Shown: positions 1 through 11,852, counted from the first letter of the stretch. The stretch: DNA of 64,000 nucleotides from Papaver somniferum (GCF_003573695.1 NC_039358.1:11404625-11468624); one strand, 5' to 3'. Notes: generated by a model from the sequence alone, not told the origin. Numbers and translations: made by a program.

Positions 1-1499
1 TCTTTTTAGTGGGGGTTTAGACGCGACTACGTTTTCTTCTTCTTTTCTCCATCTTTTCACTTTGGTTTTTTCGCAACAGTGGTTGCTTATCTTCCTTTCT
101 AATCCTTGTTGCTGAGTTCGTAATTGGGTAGATTGTATTGTGCTTGTACAGTCTATATTAGGCAGTTCTATCCTGGACATATCTCCGCTGATGGGATATA
201 ACATCTCTCATTCTTGAAAAATACCCGCGAACTAATGTGTTAAGGACAATTTACTGAGCGGGTGACTTTGCCCTCGGGTGACTTTGCCCTCGTATGTCAA
301 GTTATTGTTTTCAATTAGTTAATTATTTTCCATACAACCAGATTCATCTAACGTTTACAGTTTCATGGTTACGGTTCCAACAATATATAAATCATAAAAA
401 TTCCTGACATTTCGGAAGTAACCACCGCCTGATCCTATATTATAAGGTATGTTATTCCATGGTACCGATTATATGACTAACAAATGAGATTCTTTGGTGG
501 ACTGTGGGCATAGAGATCAAAGATGGCTCATTTTTGAAGGAATGCTTCTTTGTATTAAACCTCATTCTCTTGTCTCTACTGAAAAAAGCACCGCTAAATT
601 AAACCAAACTTCAATGTCATTTATACATCTGAAGAAACGTGTCTTTTAGGAAGTGGGTGTTCTCTCTTTTAACTTCGGACTCACTTGGTGAAAAGGTGTT
701 GTGAGACTCTTAACGGAATGTACCATTTGGCCCAAAAGAAAACTTTGGAGACGTTTTCACAACCGAAAACACGAAAAGGTGTGTGTTAATCGTTATTTCG
801 GATGGTATGGCGCTGACAGGTAAATAGTACGTGATGTGGCATAACCACAAATTAGAGTTTGATTTAGGAAAAAGAGTCCTTATAGAGTTTGATTTAGGAA
901 AAAGAGTCCTTAAATGTAGATACTCGATTTCCAGATTAAATTTGGACTTTCGTAAAATTCCTAACACGGTAAGTTACGTTTTCCTTTTGGGTTTGTAAAT
1001 TTTAAATCAATCATATGTTGCCAAGTGTCCTCACGAATTCCAAATTTAATTTGATTTTTTTTTATCTTTTCCTATACTTTTTAGACCAATTATACGTTTC
1101 CAAGTGTTCTCACCAAAACGCTTGTTTCATAAAACTCAAAAAAGTTCTATTTCGGCCAATAGGAAACAAGGGTTTCCTCACCATTCAACCTGAGAGTTTT
1201 ATTTAAGTCTTTAGATTCCAGGATTTGCAGCCAAACAAAAACGACATCATCTACGGAACCTAATTACATGGTACTTTTTCGTCGTGCCAAGTGCCAACTG
1301 AACGTAAGATCATATCCTCGACATTTTCGTCGTGCCAACGTAAGATCGTCGTGCCAAGTGCCAGCTACGAAATCTACATGATCTGAATAGCCCAGCATTA
1401 TTCCCCCTCGCCCTCCCCCCACCCAAAAAAAAAGAAGATCGGGTTTACTCACTTAAAACAATCTGGGCTTTATGAGGACAGGTTTCGCAATAGAAGTAA
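1..1499. other. Intergenic DNA with short tandem repeats, no gene seen
   Basis: I see no supported coding region. Short open frames here have no recognisable motif. Two small tandem duplications are visible: a 16-bp unit (CGGGTGACTTTGCCCT) twice at 259-290, and a 30-bp unit beginning AGAGTTTGATTTAGG twice at 854-913. Around 1278-1372 the motif TCGTCGTGCCAA recurs three times with neighbouring GTAAGATC copies, so this is also locally duplicated. Confidence 0.6.
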
Positions 1500-1764
1500 G
1501 GGCAATCCTTTGGCAATGGCCAAACTTATTTTTTTGTTGAGCCAGGTGGATGGCCAAACTGGTTTTCCACTATGGTAAAGCAGTGGGCATTTGATAACTA
1601 GGCACGCGTGCTTGAGATAAACGCTGGAGCTTAAAGAAAAAGCGCGGGCGTTGAACAGACAAACTCGGGCGTTGGACAGACAAACGTGCCTTGTTCCTAT
1701 CAACGCGGGCGTGAGATACAAAATCTCCAACATTCATATCTCCAACGTCTATATTTTCAAAACC

Positions 1765-1770
1765 TATAAA
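1765..1770 (+). promoter_or_regulatory. TATA box of the PMD gene
   Basis: TATAAA lies 86 bp upstream of the ATG at 1856. A stretch with repeated GC-rich GCGGGCGTTG-like motifs lies between it and the left element end. Spacing is normal for a plant TATA box. Confidence 0.5.
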
Positions 1771-1855
1771 TTGGATTAAACTCACTTCATTTCTGTCACA
1801 CCACTACTATTTCCTTCTTCTAAAACTCTTCTAAATAAAAGAATTTTGATACCAT

Positions 1856-4209
1856 ATGAGCGGCCTTTTCAGAAAAACGGTCAATATTGTAAAGAAGAAA
1901 AGAGATCAAAGAAATGAATCGGCACCGCGGCCTGCCACATGTGTATATTTTTCTCAAAATCGTGAAGCAGAGTTTGCTGCGCCGAGTGTCGTTGTTGGTC
2001 CATCAATAGTACAAGGTCATGTCTCGGGGCATCAAGATCGGTCTGATAATTATTTTTATATGAGAGGTGGATTTTCAGACTTAAAGGCTATTTATGAAAT
2101 TTTACCCCCTCAAGTCCGAGAAAGGGTTGAAAGATATACCTGGCGTTCCCTTTATAGTCTGAAGCCTAGAAGACACAACAACAAAATTCCGACAATAGTG
2201 GTGGAAAAGTGGTGGGCGACGACGCACACATTCCATTTCATTGATTTTGAAATTGGTAAACTTGATTAACTTAACTTCAATTATATTTTTTAAATAGTTA
2301 CTACATAATCAAAAGAATTAATCATAGTTGATATTATACTTGTAATAGGAATTACACCCCTTGATTTGTATTTCATTTGTGGGATCCCAAGTAGAATAGG
2401 AGAGACGACACTGTTCAACCAAGACGAATGGATATCAAATAGTAAATGGGAGACGCTTTTTCCCTCGTTTATATATTCAGAAATACCTGAAGATTATAAA
2501 GAATTGAAAGGAGGTGGGATTAAATGTTCAGCGTTGAAGTATTTCCTTAACCAACCGAGAAACGCGGAGCATGTAGATGACTATCCTGAACTCGAAAGGA
2601 TGTTTATCTTATGGGTACTGGGTCAGACATTCTTTCCAAACTCAACTTTTGTTGCTCGTGTTAGTTGGATTCAAGCGTTAGAAGATCTTGACAAAGCACC
2701 ATATTATGACCGGGGATCTTCCATTTTAGCAGAATTGTAATGTGGGCTAGATCATGCGTCTACGAGCAGAGATAACTTCACTGGTTTCTTGGGCATCATA
2801 TAGGTAAATATCAAAATTATTATTTTAAAATTTAAATAATTTTTATGAGCAAATGAATATTAAGTCAAGATACTAAAATTATGGAGTAATTTGCAGTATT
2901 GGTGGTATACCTACTTCCGTGTTAGTAGACCAATCCTTAAAGAGGATACCATAAGATTTCCAGTATTGAATATGTACATCTCGACCGACTTAGCGAAGGA
3001 AACTGGCTGCGACATCTCGGGTTCCAGTTTTGTTCAGAGGTTTCATCAGATGACTCACAGCCACAACAACGTCGTTGTTAACCCTTACATTTATTTTCAT
3101 CAGTATGATGCTGATGTTGGACAACGTGTTCTTGATTATTCTATGCGTAGAGTTGTTTTTTACACTCCACCATTGGATAGAGGGGTTTGGTACCTGAGAG
3201 AAAGACTGCAGTACTAAATGAAAGGTATATATGCAATTGCAATTAACCAGCCATAACAGATGCAAACCTCTGGATCATATTTTGAACAGCTGAGAAGAAC
3301 CAATTGGGAGAGGTATGAACTAAATACACAGAGGGATATTGGTGAACCGGAGTATGTCAAATGGTACACGTGATTTCGCATCCTGTAATTGGGACACATA
3401 ACACCCACATCTATGGCTATGATCTCCCAGCATTATCACGCCTGTCCCATGATGCAAATATCGTTCCTAGCCAGCCACCTCCAAAGAGCCATGCTTATGA
3501 CTTACCCCACCACGGGTGCAAGTTCTTCATCATCTTCGTCAAAATTGCCCGAAATTCAGTGGGAGATGCCAAGTATTACTTCACAAGGTGCGCCAACCAT
3601 GATCCCCATTGTTTCCCAAGGTATGCAACGTGATTATCCTTAAAAAAATGTGACTGCCACTGAGGCCGAGATGAGGAACCAATTGAACGATTTGCATTGG
3701 CTGGCTCGGAAAATGGGGGCTACACACTTGGATGTGTGTCAGAAATGGCACGAGAACACAATGTTTGGATTAAGTCCAAATGTAAATGATGATGGGCGGC
3801 GGTCACAGTCTTCCGATTCCACCAGGAGTAACAGATCATGGCACGTGATGAAACAGTGGTGGGAGAAACACAAGTGCGACAGAGTTCTTCTTCACAACAC
3901 ATACGACACAATACTTATTCACCGCAAACTGTGCATGTATCTCAACCTCAAGTATTTCGGCTAGATCCAAGGCGCATTTCATCATCATTCTCGCCCTACA
4001 ACCCAAATGATTGCTATACACCACCACCACAACCACCAACGTCTTATATTCTTGGAGGACCGAGTGCACCGAGTGCTTTCCAACAATCTCCTAGTTCTTT
4101 CCAATCGCCTAATGTTCTTCAACCATCTTTATCTCCTTATGGCAATTTATTTAATATGTTGGCAAGTGGGGATATCGCAGGTCTATCCCAGGTCTTGGAG
4201 AATTCTTGA
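1856..4209 (+). pseudogene. Plant mobile domain (PMD, MAIN-like) gene, broken
   Basis: Exon 1 is 1856-2255, intron 2256-2348 (GT-AG, phase 1), exon 2 2349-2803, intron about 2804-2896, exon 3 from 2897. The spliced product has the usual order of an aminotransferase-like plant mobile domain: ITPLDLYFICGIPS, then WVLGQTFFPNS, then YYDRGSSILAEL, then an aromatic YWWYTYF segment and an RGVWYLRERL block. Two in-frame stops break it: TAA at 2738-2740, where the family normally has Tyr, and TAG at 2801-2803 on the exon 2 border, where Gln (CAG) is usual. After TAA at 3215-3217 the homology (e.g. EYVKWY) and a Ser/Pro-rich C-terminal tail (to 4209) continue in shifted frames. PMD proteins are plant-specific, and transposon-borne and domesticated forms both exist. 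The Harbinger ends around it suggest this one is transposon-borne. Confidence 0.8.
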
Positions 4210-4377
4210 CTCTAGAAGATAACAATGGGAGAGCTAGCGATGAGTGATGTTAGAGAGACTGTTTGTAATTTTTAATTCTGCTATATTTTTAGTATGACGG
4301 TCTTAATTAAATAAAATTACATATGTTTAAAATTAAGTGTTTTACATTAGCTTCACTGAATTACAGCGGACTACATT

Positions 4378-4769
4378 AGCTTCAAAGAGGGGGTTGAAAC
4401 TGTTCAACACCTTAAGGATTTCGAAACATTTTTTGAAAGGAAAAGCCACATTTTTCCATCTTCTCCATTCAGCCAAAGATCTTGTCACCATCTCAGCATC
4501 AGTTTCACCTCTCAGTCTATATCGATTGGCTTATATGGTTAAAGCTACAAACTCACTTACTTCTCTCTTAATTGTACGAAAATGGTCTTCGTCGCATATA
4601 TAGCACGACAGGTATCACTGTAGAACCTGTCGTGAATAACCGCCCAGAAATTCACCTATGGATAGTTTGTTGAAGCAAGCTGAGTAAATAAAAAAACATA
4701 TTTTCTGCAAATAGATTCATCTTCTTTTTTAGTATACGGAGCGCGCCGAACTAACAAGGGCCGAGACAT
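4378..4769 (-). pseudogene. Myb/SANT-like (NAM-associated type) transposon protein, broken
   Basis: From an ATG at 4769-4767 the frame opens MSRPLLVRRAPYTKKEDESI. This is the YTKxED start of the SANT-like DNA-binding protein that accompanies Harbinger transposases. An in-frame TAG (4658-4656) interrupts it. The next codons give VNFWAVIHDRFY, the conserved FWxxIxxxF block. After a further frameshift the sequence reads EWRRWKNVAFPFKKCFEIL, resembling the WK-FKF-CWxIL block of that family, ending near 4378. It converges on the PMD gene, with about 170 bp between the two 3' ends. In autonomous Harbingers this protein helps import the transposase and bind the ends. Confidence 0.6.
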
Positions 4770-4888
4770 GTTCAAGAATTGAAAAATTGAAGAATTGAAA
4801 AATTTGTTGAAGTGGAAAAAAAATTAAGCTCAGAGAAGAGTAAAGAAGACTAGATGTGTGAATGTAAATTTGAAGTTGAAATGAGGAG

Positions 4889-4897
4889 TATTTATAG
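4889..4897 (-). promoter_or_regulatory. TATA box of the SANT-like gene
   Basis: On the minus strand CTATAAATA lies about 120 bp upstream of the ATG at 4769. GCGC-rich sequence (about 4955-5050) lies between it and the right end, mirroring the arrangement at the left end. Confidence 0.5.
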
Positions 4898-5191
4898 AAT
4901 TCAAAAATTATAGCCATTAGATCATAAGAGTTTTCAGCCGTCCAAATTCAGTCGTTGGCGCTTCTATTAAAAACGCGGCGCTGGGAGGACAAGCTCTGGC
5001 GCTTTAATCAAGAGCGCGCGCTGGAGCGAAGCTCACCCGGCCTTTCATCAAGCGCCCTCTACATCCTCCAACTTAATGAACAACCCAACAAATTTGTTGG
5101 TTTGAACATCCATTTTTCATGTTTGTTGAGTCCATAGTGGGATCAAAATGAACAAACTCAAAGTTTGTTCATTCCATAGGAACTGCTCTAA

Positions 5192-6145
5192 GAACTTGGG
5201 AAAATAATTCCAAAAATCAAAGTTACCCAGACAATTCATGGAAGAATTCTTGCTTGCTCCGTTGCTTTGATTTCTTCCTGCAAGATTGTCAGGCACAATC
5301 ATTCTTCCAATGCCGGAGTTCCAAAATCATGGTCTAAAGCTACACTGCCCGGTGATATGCATGGTCATAAATATCCGATCCCGTGGAGGTTTTCAAAAAC
5401 ACTGTCGTGACCAATGATACTTGTTTATGGGAGATTTTGTAGATCGGATTATTTAGTTGAAATTGTAGCGCTCCTAGAGAGATAAGAAGAATCGAAACTA
5501 CCAAACGGACAAGACAACATAAAGAACCTCTACATAGGCTTGAACGTTAACTGTTTAATTTCTTCTTGGTACAAGATATGACTCCTCTACAAGCATTACA
5601 TGTTCAATTGAATAATACGATCAACAAAATCTCCAGAAAGCAAATATATATAGTCGGCGTACAGAAAATTTACTCTACGGCTGTGCCAGACACACTTGCG
5701 TAGACAAATCTTGCAACAAAGTAGAAAATAAGCTAATCAAGAATCTATCTAATTGCAAGAGATTTCATGCTCTCAACCAATCTTAATTTTGTACATAGTT
5801 CATGAAGTAAGTACGTACCTTTTGTTAGAGAGGGTGAAGCAATCTTGTAGCTGCAAATTAAAGACTAGTGGCTGCAAGATTTCAGTGCGTAAGAAATCTC
5901 TAGAAAAAAACTGGGTGTGGAAACAACGAAAAGACTTTATCTTATATATAGCTGTGATTTGCTTGGGGTACAAGCTTTACTTAAGAATACAAGTACAAAG
6001 ATATGGAAACTTTGATCGGAAGATATTTAAACTCCACCAGTTGCTATTCCTTAACAACCTAGGAATATTTTAGTTCACTGGCGGTGGCTCATAGTTGCCA
6101 CAGGGTTGGAAGTCTCCGGCTGCATAGCTTGATCAGTTTGGCATT
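5192..6145. other. Intergenic DNA, 3' flank of the BAHD gene
   Basis: No coding region or repeat family recognised. The part next to 6146 presumably holds the 3' UTR of the minus-strand BAHD gene. Confidence 0.5.
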
Positions 6146-7581
6146 TTAATCATTATGCATGCTTTCAATCTCTACAACAAACTTCTTCATGGCAAGAGTC
6201 GGCAAACAAACTGATACTAGACTACCTTTGTCTCCTTTGTTGTTCTTGTGGGACATATAATAACTTGACATCCAATGATTTGAAGTTGGTTTATTACCTA
6301 TTGCTTGCCCACCGTACACTACTTCTCCATACCCAAAATCAACCTCATCAGCATTCCACACACGTCTCAAATCTGACACAAAATAGGTCCGCACCGTAGA
6401 AATGATAGGCCGCCCTTTTATTGACATTAGATCCGCTGTTGATCTTATGTATTCTTCATTCACTTCATCCTTTGCTTTTTTCACCAACTCCAGTGCGTAA
6501 CTCAAGGGATCTTGGATCAACTTCTCTGTTGTTGATACTGCCACAGGATATGCAACTGCGTTGCCGTAAAATCCTGTAGGTAATGGTGAATGAAATTTCC
6601 CACGTGTATTAACTGCAATTGCCACACGTACTTCTTCCTTAGGATCATATCCAATTGCAACTGTGCGACATCTCCACAACCACGCTGTGAGGAACTCAAA
6701 GGTGGTGCATGCTTGCTGGTGAGGGGGTACACGTTGTCTTAGAACTGTCAATTCCTTGGGGCCAAAAAAGAAAGAGCGTTGAACCATGTCATCAAGGGAT
6801 ATAAATTTTTCTTTATAATTTGCTATAACATCATACTCTTGATGTGCAAACGTAACTTGTGGTGGGTCTCGAGCATTCAGTAATTCTCTTTCCCACACCG
6901 GAAGCATAGATGGATAGGGTTCCCCTCGAGCAATTTCAGCTAGAGCCGTCTTGAATTGGTGTAAACCTTGCGCATCACAAATAGTATGGTTATTGCTAAA
7001 TCCAATAATGAACCCCCCGCACAGAAGCCTAGTCACCTGTATTCATGATTGTCAGGTGTTACACTACAAATTTATTTTACCATCAACCTATATCCATGTC
7101 AAGTTGTCAACCATATTACCTGTATGAATAACAAAGGGCAGTGGAGGATATCTTCAGCTTCAGCCGGGGCATAAACAAGCTGTTCCAAATAAGGGAATGG
7201 AGGTTTTAAGAAATCACCACCCAATTGACTGAGACTAAAATCAGCATCAGCCTCGACAAACAACACACCTTGACCAGTGCATTCTACAAGTAGCTTTTCT
7301 CCAGGAGCTTCTCTAAGCCTACCCGCAAATGGGTAGTAAAAAATAAGTGTATTTGCTAATGCCTTCTTAATGACATCGACAATGTTATCTATCTTGCAAG
7401 TACTAGCCATACAAATATCCCTCTTGTTTCTATAAAAATGAATAGTAGGTGTATGGAAGCGATGACCTTTTCGATCATCAATGTCCGACAAGAATTTAGA
7501 TCCGTACGGTGTGGGTTTAGCCGGAACTATCAGTTCAGGTTCTCTTCTTCGAACAGTGAACTCAAGAGCCGAGAAAGCCAT
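6146..7581 (-). CDS. BAHD acyltransferase, benzyl alcohol O-benzoyltransferase-like
   Basis: The coding sequence is complement(6146-7036, 7120-7581). The 83-bp intron 7037-7119 has a CAG|GTAAT donor and a TACAG|GTG acceptor, phase 0. The product is 450 aa, normal for the family. The N-terminus has the clade hallmark LSDIDDRKG followed by a FYRNKR segment. The catalytic HxxxD motif is HTICD (residues 171-175) and the structural DFGWG motif appears as DFGYG (387-391). BAHD enzymes are soluble and transfer an acyl group from acyl-CoA to an alcohol or amine. This sub-clade includes benzyl-alcohol benzoyltransferases and methanol anthraniloyltransferases. The exact substrate cannot be read from sequence. 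Both motifs and the reading frame are intact. A decayed paralogue lies at 31520-36255. Confidence 0.9.
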
Positions 7582-7681
7582 GCTCTAATGAAAGAACCAG
7601 TGAGTCAGTTGGAGAGTTAAAGATGCAAAATACAGTTTTGAGTTTTTCTTGCTTGTCATAGGATCACAGTGACAGTGGAGC

Positions 7682-7688
7682 TATATAA
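7682..7688 (-). promoter_or_regulatory. TATA box of the BAHD gene
   Basis: Minus-strand TTATATA lies about 100 bp upstream of the ATG. The same stretch, with TATATAACTTAATCAG and CTGCCGCTGACTTAGTGCA on the plus strand, is conserved upstream of the pseudogene copy (36310-36400), so the duplication carried the promoter. Confidence 0.6.
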
Positions 7689-7993
7689 CTTAATCAGGTT
7701 TCTCTATGAAGGTCAACTATATCTGCCGCTGACTTAGTGCATAAGGGATACAGATACACAAATTTGGTGTGAAGAAAGAAATCGAGTATAGAGGGAGTTG
7801 CTTAAAATGACAATCCTAATCTAATTACGCGGTTACAATTAAACTAATGTAATCAATCATCTAATTTGTTGCTTGTTCTATTTAAGGTGGCCATACCTAC
7901 ATCCTACAAGTCAGACCAGATTGGCTTGGGTTGGATTATTCTCAGAAAAATGTGTATACACATGACATGATCACCGCTGAAGGTGAAGCTTCT

Positions 7994-9285
7994 TCATTTA
8001 ATCAAGAAGGAGTTCATATGGTAAACAGAGGAAAAACTTAAGACATTTTGGACCATTACAGACCTACCTGCTTGTGTAAAATGTTTTCCTTTCCACTTTG
8101 CTACCTTGTTATCATGGTATTCAGCAAGATAAGCAAAAGATTCAGCCTTATATTTTTTAATGAAAAGAGGAATACCTAGGTATTTATCATTTAGGTCTAT
8201 CTTCTTAACATTAAGAGTTCTAATTAGAGAAACACATTTATCTGGATCAAGTTTTTTGTTAAAGAAACATCCAGATTTATCAAAATTTATCATCTGTCCA
8301 TAGATAGAGCTAAACACATTTATTGCATCCACCAAATTTTGGGCTTCGTAGTGAGTTGCTTTGGTAAACAACAAACAATCATCAGCGAATAATTGATGGG
8401 ATACACTAGGAGCATCATTTGTGACTTTTACACCATGGATCCAATGTCTACTTTCACAATACAATAAATATCTGGATAAAGACTCCATACATAAGATAAA
8501 TAGGTATGTAGACAAGGGGTCACCTTGTCTCAGACCCCTAGTTTGTCTATATGCATTGCAAGGAGAGCCATTTAGAAGAATGGAGATATTAATTGTACTT
8601 ATACACTGAATAATTAAGTCACACCAATGATTCGAAAACCCAAAACCTTTAAGGACATCTATCAAAAATGACCATTCCACCCTATCAAAGGCCTTAGACA
8701 TATCAAGTTTAAGGCCCATGATACCACTTTTAGCTTTAGTCCTTTTCATTGTATGGACTATTTCATGAGCAATTATAACATTGTCATGAATATTCCTGTT
8801 TGGCACAAACGCTGCCTAAAAAGGCGATATGATCTTGTTAAGAAGTGGCTTCATTCTGTTGACTATGATCTTAGATATTATTTTATAATTTATGTTACAC
8901 ACAGAAATGGGCCTAAAGTCAACATGGGATGAAGGGTTGGCTTTTTAGGTATAAGAGAAATAAAAGTATGATTCATTTCCTTTAAAATATAGTTTCTTTC
9001 AAAGAAATATTTAACAACATTCCAAATATCATTTTCAAGGAGATCTAAATTTTCTTCGTAAAAACCTGGAGGAAATCCAACCGGTCCTGGGGAGGTCCAA
9101 GATTTCATACTTTTGAGAATAATCCAACCCAAGCCAATCTCTTGGGTTGTTCATTAAGTTGTAACCCTTTTTTTCTGAAAGGGTTTTATCTGTAACATAA
9201 AGAATAAGACAAGGTGTAACAGAAAAAGACTGGAAATTAAAATGGCTGAGTATGTTTTGCAGTATAACTGTAGCACGCTTGGTCG
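7994..9285 (-). pseudogene. LINE reverse transcriptase (5' inverted part)
   Basis: The start of RT is seen near 9070-9130 as SPGPVGFPPGFYEENLDLL and continues through ISLIPKK. A frame break and deletion follow near 8810-8940. Then comes a long open part (8806-7994) with LDMSKAFDRVEWSFL, GLRQGDPLS and the catalytic FADDCLLF. Upstream residues such as QNILSHFNFQ can be followed to about 9270. The catalytic FADD box is kept, but frame breaks make it non-functional. Confidence 0.85.
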
Positions 9286-9289
9286 CTTT

Positions 9290-10932
9290 ATTAAATGGAA
9301 AAGTCCCAAAGGGACTTTTGGTGGGGTAAAAAAAATCAAGGAGGGGTTTATATGAAACAGTTGCCAAAGGTTTGTACTCATAAACATTTAAGGGGTCTAG
9401 GATTTCGAGATTTAAAGAAATTTAATCTTGCCTTACTTTCTAAAATTGCTTGGAGGCTTATTCATGGTTCTGATGAGTTATGGTTTTAAATTTTGAAATG
9501 TAAATACTTCAGTAATAATCATCCTCTTCATTGTCAAAAAAAGAAGGACTCTTCTTGGGTGTGGAAAGGTATATACAGGGGTATAGAAATAGTGAAACAA
9601 AATAGTCATTCGGAAGTGAAAGATGGCACTAGTATTAAGGCTTTTGAGGATAACGGGATCCCTAATGTGTCTTATCCTATCTGTAAACAATACCCTAATC
9701 CTAATCTAGCAGTAGCAGACTTCATAAATAGAGATATTAAACAATGGGATATGCTCAGGTTAGAGGACTTTTTCACTAGGGAGAATGGTGTTAGAATCTC
9801 TCAGATTAGAATACCTTTACATGGTAGAGATAGACTAATATGGTTTCCTTCGCATAATGGTACTTTCTCTGTGAAATCCTCTCACAGGACCCTGACTAAT
9901 AATGTTACTAAATGGGTCTGTTAATTTTGATCCAGTTCCTATTTTCAAAGCCTTATGGAAAATTAATCTCCTTCTGAAAGTTCAGCTTTTCCTGTGGAAG
10001 TGTATCAGTGATATTCTGCCAACTAAAGTGAGACTTTCTCATTATGCACATGCTAGTGATAACTTGTGTAACATGTGTAGTGATAACATAGCTGAATCGA
10101 CTAAACATCTTCTTTTTCATTGTCGATTTTCAAAAACTGTTTGGTCTTCTACACCAAATGGTTTTACAACTTTACATGATGCATCTTCCAACCCTTCTGT
10201 CAAAGATTGGTTAGAAAATGGCTGCTTAGCAATCAGCATGGCGACATTTAAATAGAAATTCTCACTATTGCTTGGAGCATATGGAGAGATAGATGTTTTA
10301 AGGTTTTTCAGGGGAAAACAACCTAGCCTTCTATTACAGCTAGATTAGCCATTAGACTTACCAATGATACTGTCAATTCTTTGGTATTGGGTAGCACACA
10401 GATGGCTAGTACATCTGATAGAACAGTGAATAATCAATCAAATAGTATTTTCAATCCAGTGTCTAACCAATCTCTTCCAAGTAACTGTACTGTTATATAT
10501 TGTGATGCCTCTTTTGATAAAAATACTAATAATATTGGAATTGGTATCTATATGATAACAAGTTCAGGGTACTACAAGGGATGCAAATTATTCAGAGGCA
10601 TAGCAAGGAATGCAGAAGAGGCAGTGAGTCTAGAAGTTTTTGAAGTCATTAAATGGGCCAGAAGCAAGAATTTGGACTCCATCAGTCTCTATAGTGATGC
10701 AAAGAAGATCATGGATTACTTAGAAAATAAAAATAATGCTCTAGCTTTGTTCAATAGCACCATTTTAGACGACTGTTATTTGATTTTAAATTCCTTTTCC
10801 TTTTCAAAAACTAGCCATCTCAGTAGAGATTTCAATTCAGTTGCTGATAAATTAGCAAAGAATTGTAGGAGAACAAATACTTGTAATAAGTGGTGGGAAA
10901 TTGCCCCTGATTTCCTCTCACAATACTTATAA
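9290..10932 (+). pseudogene. LINE 3' part: zf-RVT and RNase H domains
   Basis: It opens with RDFWWGKKNQGG and continues GLGFRDLKKFNLALLSKIAWR. Stops occur at 9487-9489, 9922 and 10253. The zf-RVT motif CNMCSDNIAESTKHLLFHC lies at about 10070-10130. The C-terminal RNase H (RVT_3 type) covers about 10490-10932, with VIYCDASFD (first catalytic Asp), LEVFEVIKWA and LYSDAKK, ending about 30 bp before the poly(A) tract. Confidence 0.85.
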
Positions 10933-11413
10933 GTTTTATCTCTTAATATAATATCTTTTCTTAGAAAAAAAAAAAGAAATATTGATGGAAGCTGAGTACC
11001 TTTTTGATAACTTCGGTTATTAATATTTGTTTGAAATTTTTATGTTACACTCTTCTTACACCCGATGGTAACCATCAGTTATTCTCAATGACTCTATTTT
11101 CTCCACCGCCGGTTCCCAACAGTTATTTTTTTCAAAAAATTTAGATTTTTCCTCTATATAAGAAAACTTTGATTCTCAAACACACTTTGTCCTAATGAAT
11201 TGAGTTTCATTGATTTTCTTATCTCTCTACTACTCTACTTCTTTAATTTTCTTATTCTTCTACTACTAAAATTCTCTTATTTTATTTTATTTTAATTCAA
11301 TTCAATATGGTTTTTAATTTTGTTCAACAAAAAGAAATTGATCATACAACTGCATGTTGCGATGAAATTATCGGTTCGCAGCAAGCAACAACTCTTTCTT
11401 GGAGATATATTCA

Positions 11414-11852
11414 TGAAGTCTTCGTCTCTCGGAACGGAAATTCCTATCAAATGGACGCAGATTTTTAAAAAATAAGATGAAAGCAATCAAAATAGATGTG
11501 AGGTAATTCATGTCAATTTTTAACGTTATATATCGGCAAATTAAAAGTGTTGCTTCAGACGAAGATTTAGTAAGTTCTACAATCGTATTTTTTAGAGCAT
11601 TGCTCGGTCGAACTCACAAGTGTTCATCTTGCATCTTTCTTGAAGTCTTCGTCTCTCGGAACAGAAATGCTTATCAAATGGATGCAGGTTTCTTAAAAAA
11701 TAAGATGAAAGCAATCAAAAAAGATGTGAGATAATTCATGTTAATTCTTAACGTTATATATCGGCAAACTAAAAGCGGTGCTTCAGACGAAGATTTAGTA
11801 AGTTCTACAATTGTATTTGTTAGTGTATTGCTCAGCCGAACTCACAAATGTT
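11414..11852. repeat. 227-bp tandem duplication
   Basis: The unit starting TGAAGTCTTCGTCTCTCGG occurs at 11414 and again at 11641 with about 90 percent identity. The second copy fades after GCCGAACTCACAAATG near 11852. Its downstream neighbour (TCGAACTCACAAGTGTT... and onward to about 11990) recurs at 37530-37700, so this belongs to a dispersed repeat family. Confidence 0.8.

Larger units (their letters stand above)
1500..5188. mobile_element. PIF/Harbinger-like DNA transposon with two convergent broken genes
   Basis: The ends are imperfect terminal inverted repeats: left GGGCAATCCTTTGGCAATGG (from 1500), right, read inward, GAGCAGTTCCTATGGAATG (from 5188). Both are followed by CAAACTT, and further in both carry CCACTATGG. 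The element is flanked by TAA on each side (1497-1499 and 5189-5191), the 3-bp target duplication typical of PIF/Harbinger. Inside are a plus-strand plant-mobile-domain gene and a minus-strand Myb/SANT-like gene. Each has its own TATA box next to its terminus, so transcription runs inward from both ends. I find no DDE transposase gene. The alternative is a MULE-type element, but those make 9-bp duplications, which I do not see. Confidence 0.7.
7990..10975. mobile_element. L1-type LINE with inverted 5' segment
   Basis: The minus-strand half (7990 to about 9285) encodes the reverse transcriptase. The plus-strand half (from about 9290) encodes the region after RT, a zinc-binding zf-RVT motif and an RNase H domain, and ends in an A11 tract (10965-10975). 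Read in RNA order, the minus half stops with SVYHMNSFLIK and the plus half resumes at KSQRDFWWGKK, which are neighbours in intact plant L1 proteins. So one element is split and its 5' part inverted, as in twin priming. ATTAAATG occurs at both breakpoints. No clear target duplication was found. Confidence 0.8.

Noticed and set aside
7960..11000. Target-site duplication of the inverted LINE
   Set aside because: Only GAAGCT is shared between the sequence before 7990 and that after the poly(A), too short to support.
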